Made by a program: the position numbers and the translations under genes | The notes under the pieces: generated by a model | The model's input: only the letters and a program-made list of their open reading frames with translations | The model's database searches: none | Told to the model about the DNA's origin: nothing | In this document: piece by piece, positions 63,580 through 64,000 of the stretch | Layout: each line of letters starts with the position of its first letter | Numbering within the stretch: position 1 is the stretch's first letter | Source: Hsuehochloa calcarea | Taxonomy: Eukaryota > Streptophyta > Magnoliopsida > Poales > Poaceae | Direction of reading: 5' to 3' | DNA: 64,000 nucleotides | Assembly (NCBI GenBank): GCA_036346395.1 | Contig: CM070604.1 | Span: 30,531,662-30,595,661 of the forward strand

Positions 63580-64000
63580 CTTTGCTACATCCTTGCACTC
63601 ACAAAATATTCCTAGCCATCCAATCGACTGGATCTAACGGTTAATGTTCATTCCATATCCTGCCATCTGCTAGAAATTCTAGCCATGGATATTTTACATC
63701 CAAGAGCCTAGATCCAAACTATATCTTACCATCCAATTAATATAATAATGCCAGATTAATTACCCCTAATTTTGTCCCATTATGCTGATTAAAGCTCTTG
63801 CCTATCCCAATAATACTCACAAGGTGATCTTCTCGATGTTCGACAGTCCCCATCTCTCTCTCAACCAAGCATCCTAAGTGTCATTCGGACACCTTGCCAG
63901 ATCGGCACCGGTCGTTGCACCGTCCTGGGGGCATCACCGGCATCCGTCGCTCCTCGCCCTAGCAGGGGCGGATCGGTCATTCTGGCATGGTCTGGCGTCC
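63580..64000. other. Right flank, no gene recognised
   Basis: AT-rich then GC-rich DNA running off the window edge. It includes ATCTAACGGTTAATGTTC and CCATCCAATCGACTGGATC, common grass repeat-type motifs, but no element boundary or frame I can support. Confidence 0.4.

Overview
The window looks like nuclear DNA of a grass (Poaceae). It is almost entirely transposable elements, with fragments of a few host genes. The evidence for a grass is the CACTA family with TCACAGACGGTT subterminal repeats, LTRs that begin TGTTGGAAATATGCCCTAGAGGC (as in grass Angela/BARE1/RIRE1 Copia elements), tRNA-Met primer sites (TGGTATCAGAGC), very GC-rich first exons, and Tekay/Del-like Gypsy LTRs (TGTAACACCCC). I found no intact host gene, tRNA, rRNA or CRISPR array. 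Every coding region I recognise is broken, truncated or a captured fragment.

Layout. 0.1-0.55 kb: tail of a hAT transposase. 2.19-3.37 kb and 3.93-5.47 kb: two non-autonomous CACTA elements (A and B), each with a 3-bp target-site duplication (TSD). B carries two exons of a class III peroxidase. 7.4-10.2 kb: a pseudogene of a class I RSL/RHD6-type bHLH regulator, split in exon 1 by a gag-only Copia element. 10.84-24.59 kb: a Copia element (TSD TAGCC). Its reverse transcriptase is split by a minus-strand Gypsy at 13.29-23.32 kb (TSD GCGAC), which is itself split in RNase H by a 4-kb solo LTR at 15.80-19.84 kb (TSD TTTAC). 24.88-50.48 kb: the remains of a large Tekay-like Gypsy. Its interior is a mosaic of LTR fragments, including a second 4.4-kb solo LTR (TSD ATCTA), a truncated minus-strand Angela-like Copia and a collapsed LTR pair. 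Its 3' LTR holds a 1.4-kb element (TSD AAAAC) full of CGGAAGTTCCG palindromes.

50.5-51.6 kb: a CACTA end (C) carrying two exons of a reticulon-like gene. 52.1-55.5 kb: a truncated minus-strand CACTA (E) with a tnp2 transposase pseudogene. 57.81-63.58 kb: a complete-length CACTA (D, TSD TCT) with a tnp2-type transposase and a Ulp1-like protease gene, both disabled.

The most interesting theme is the CACTA family. Elements A, B and C share an approximately 80-bp module of promoter type (AAATTTTTGAAC, AAAATATTTTGGC, CTTATA) just inside the same subterminal repeats, and each has different DNA behind it. In B and C that DNA is exonic host sequence with GT/AG introns and a joined frame still readable. 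D and E, which carry transposase genes, have a different leader. This suggests a set of elements that place captured host exons behind a common promoter. All functional calls rest on motif and family recognition by eye; no alignment or database search was run.
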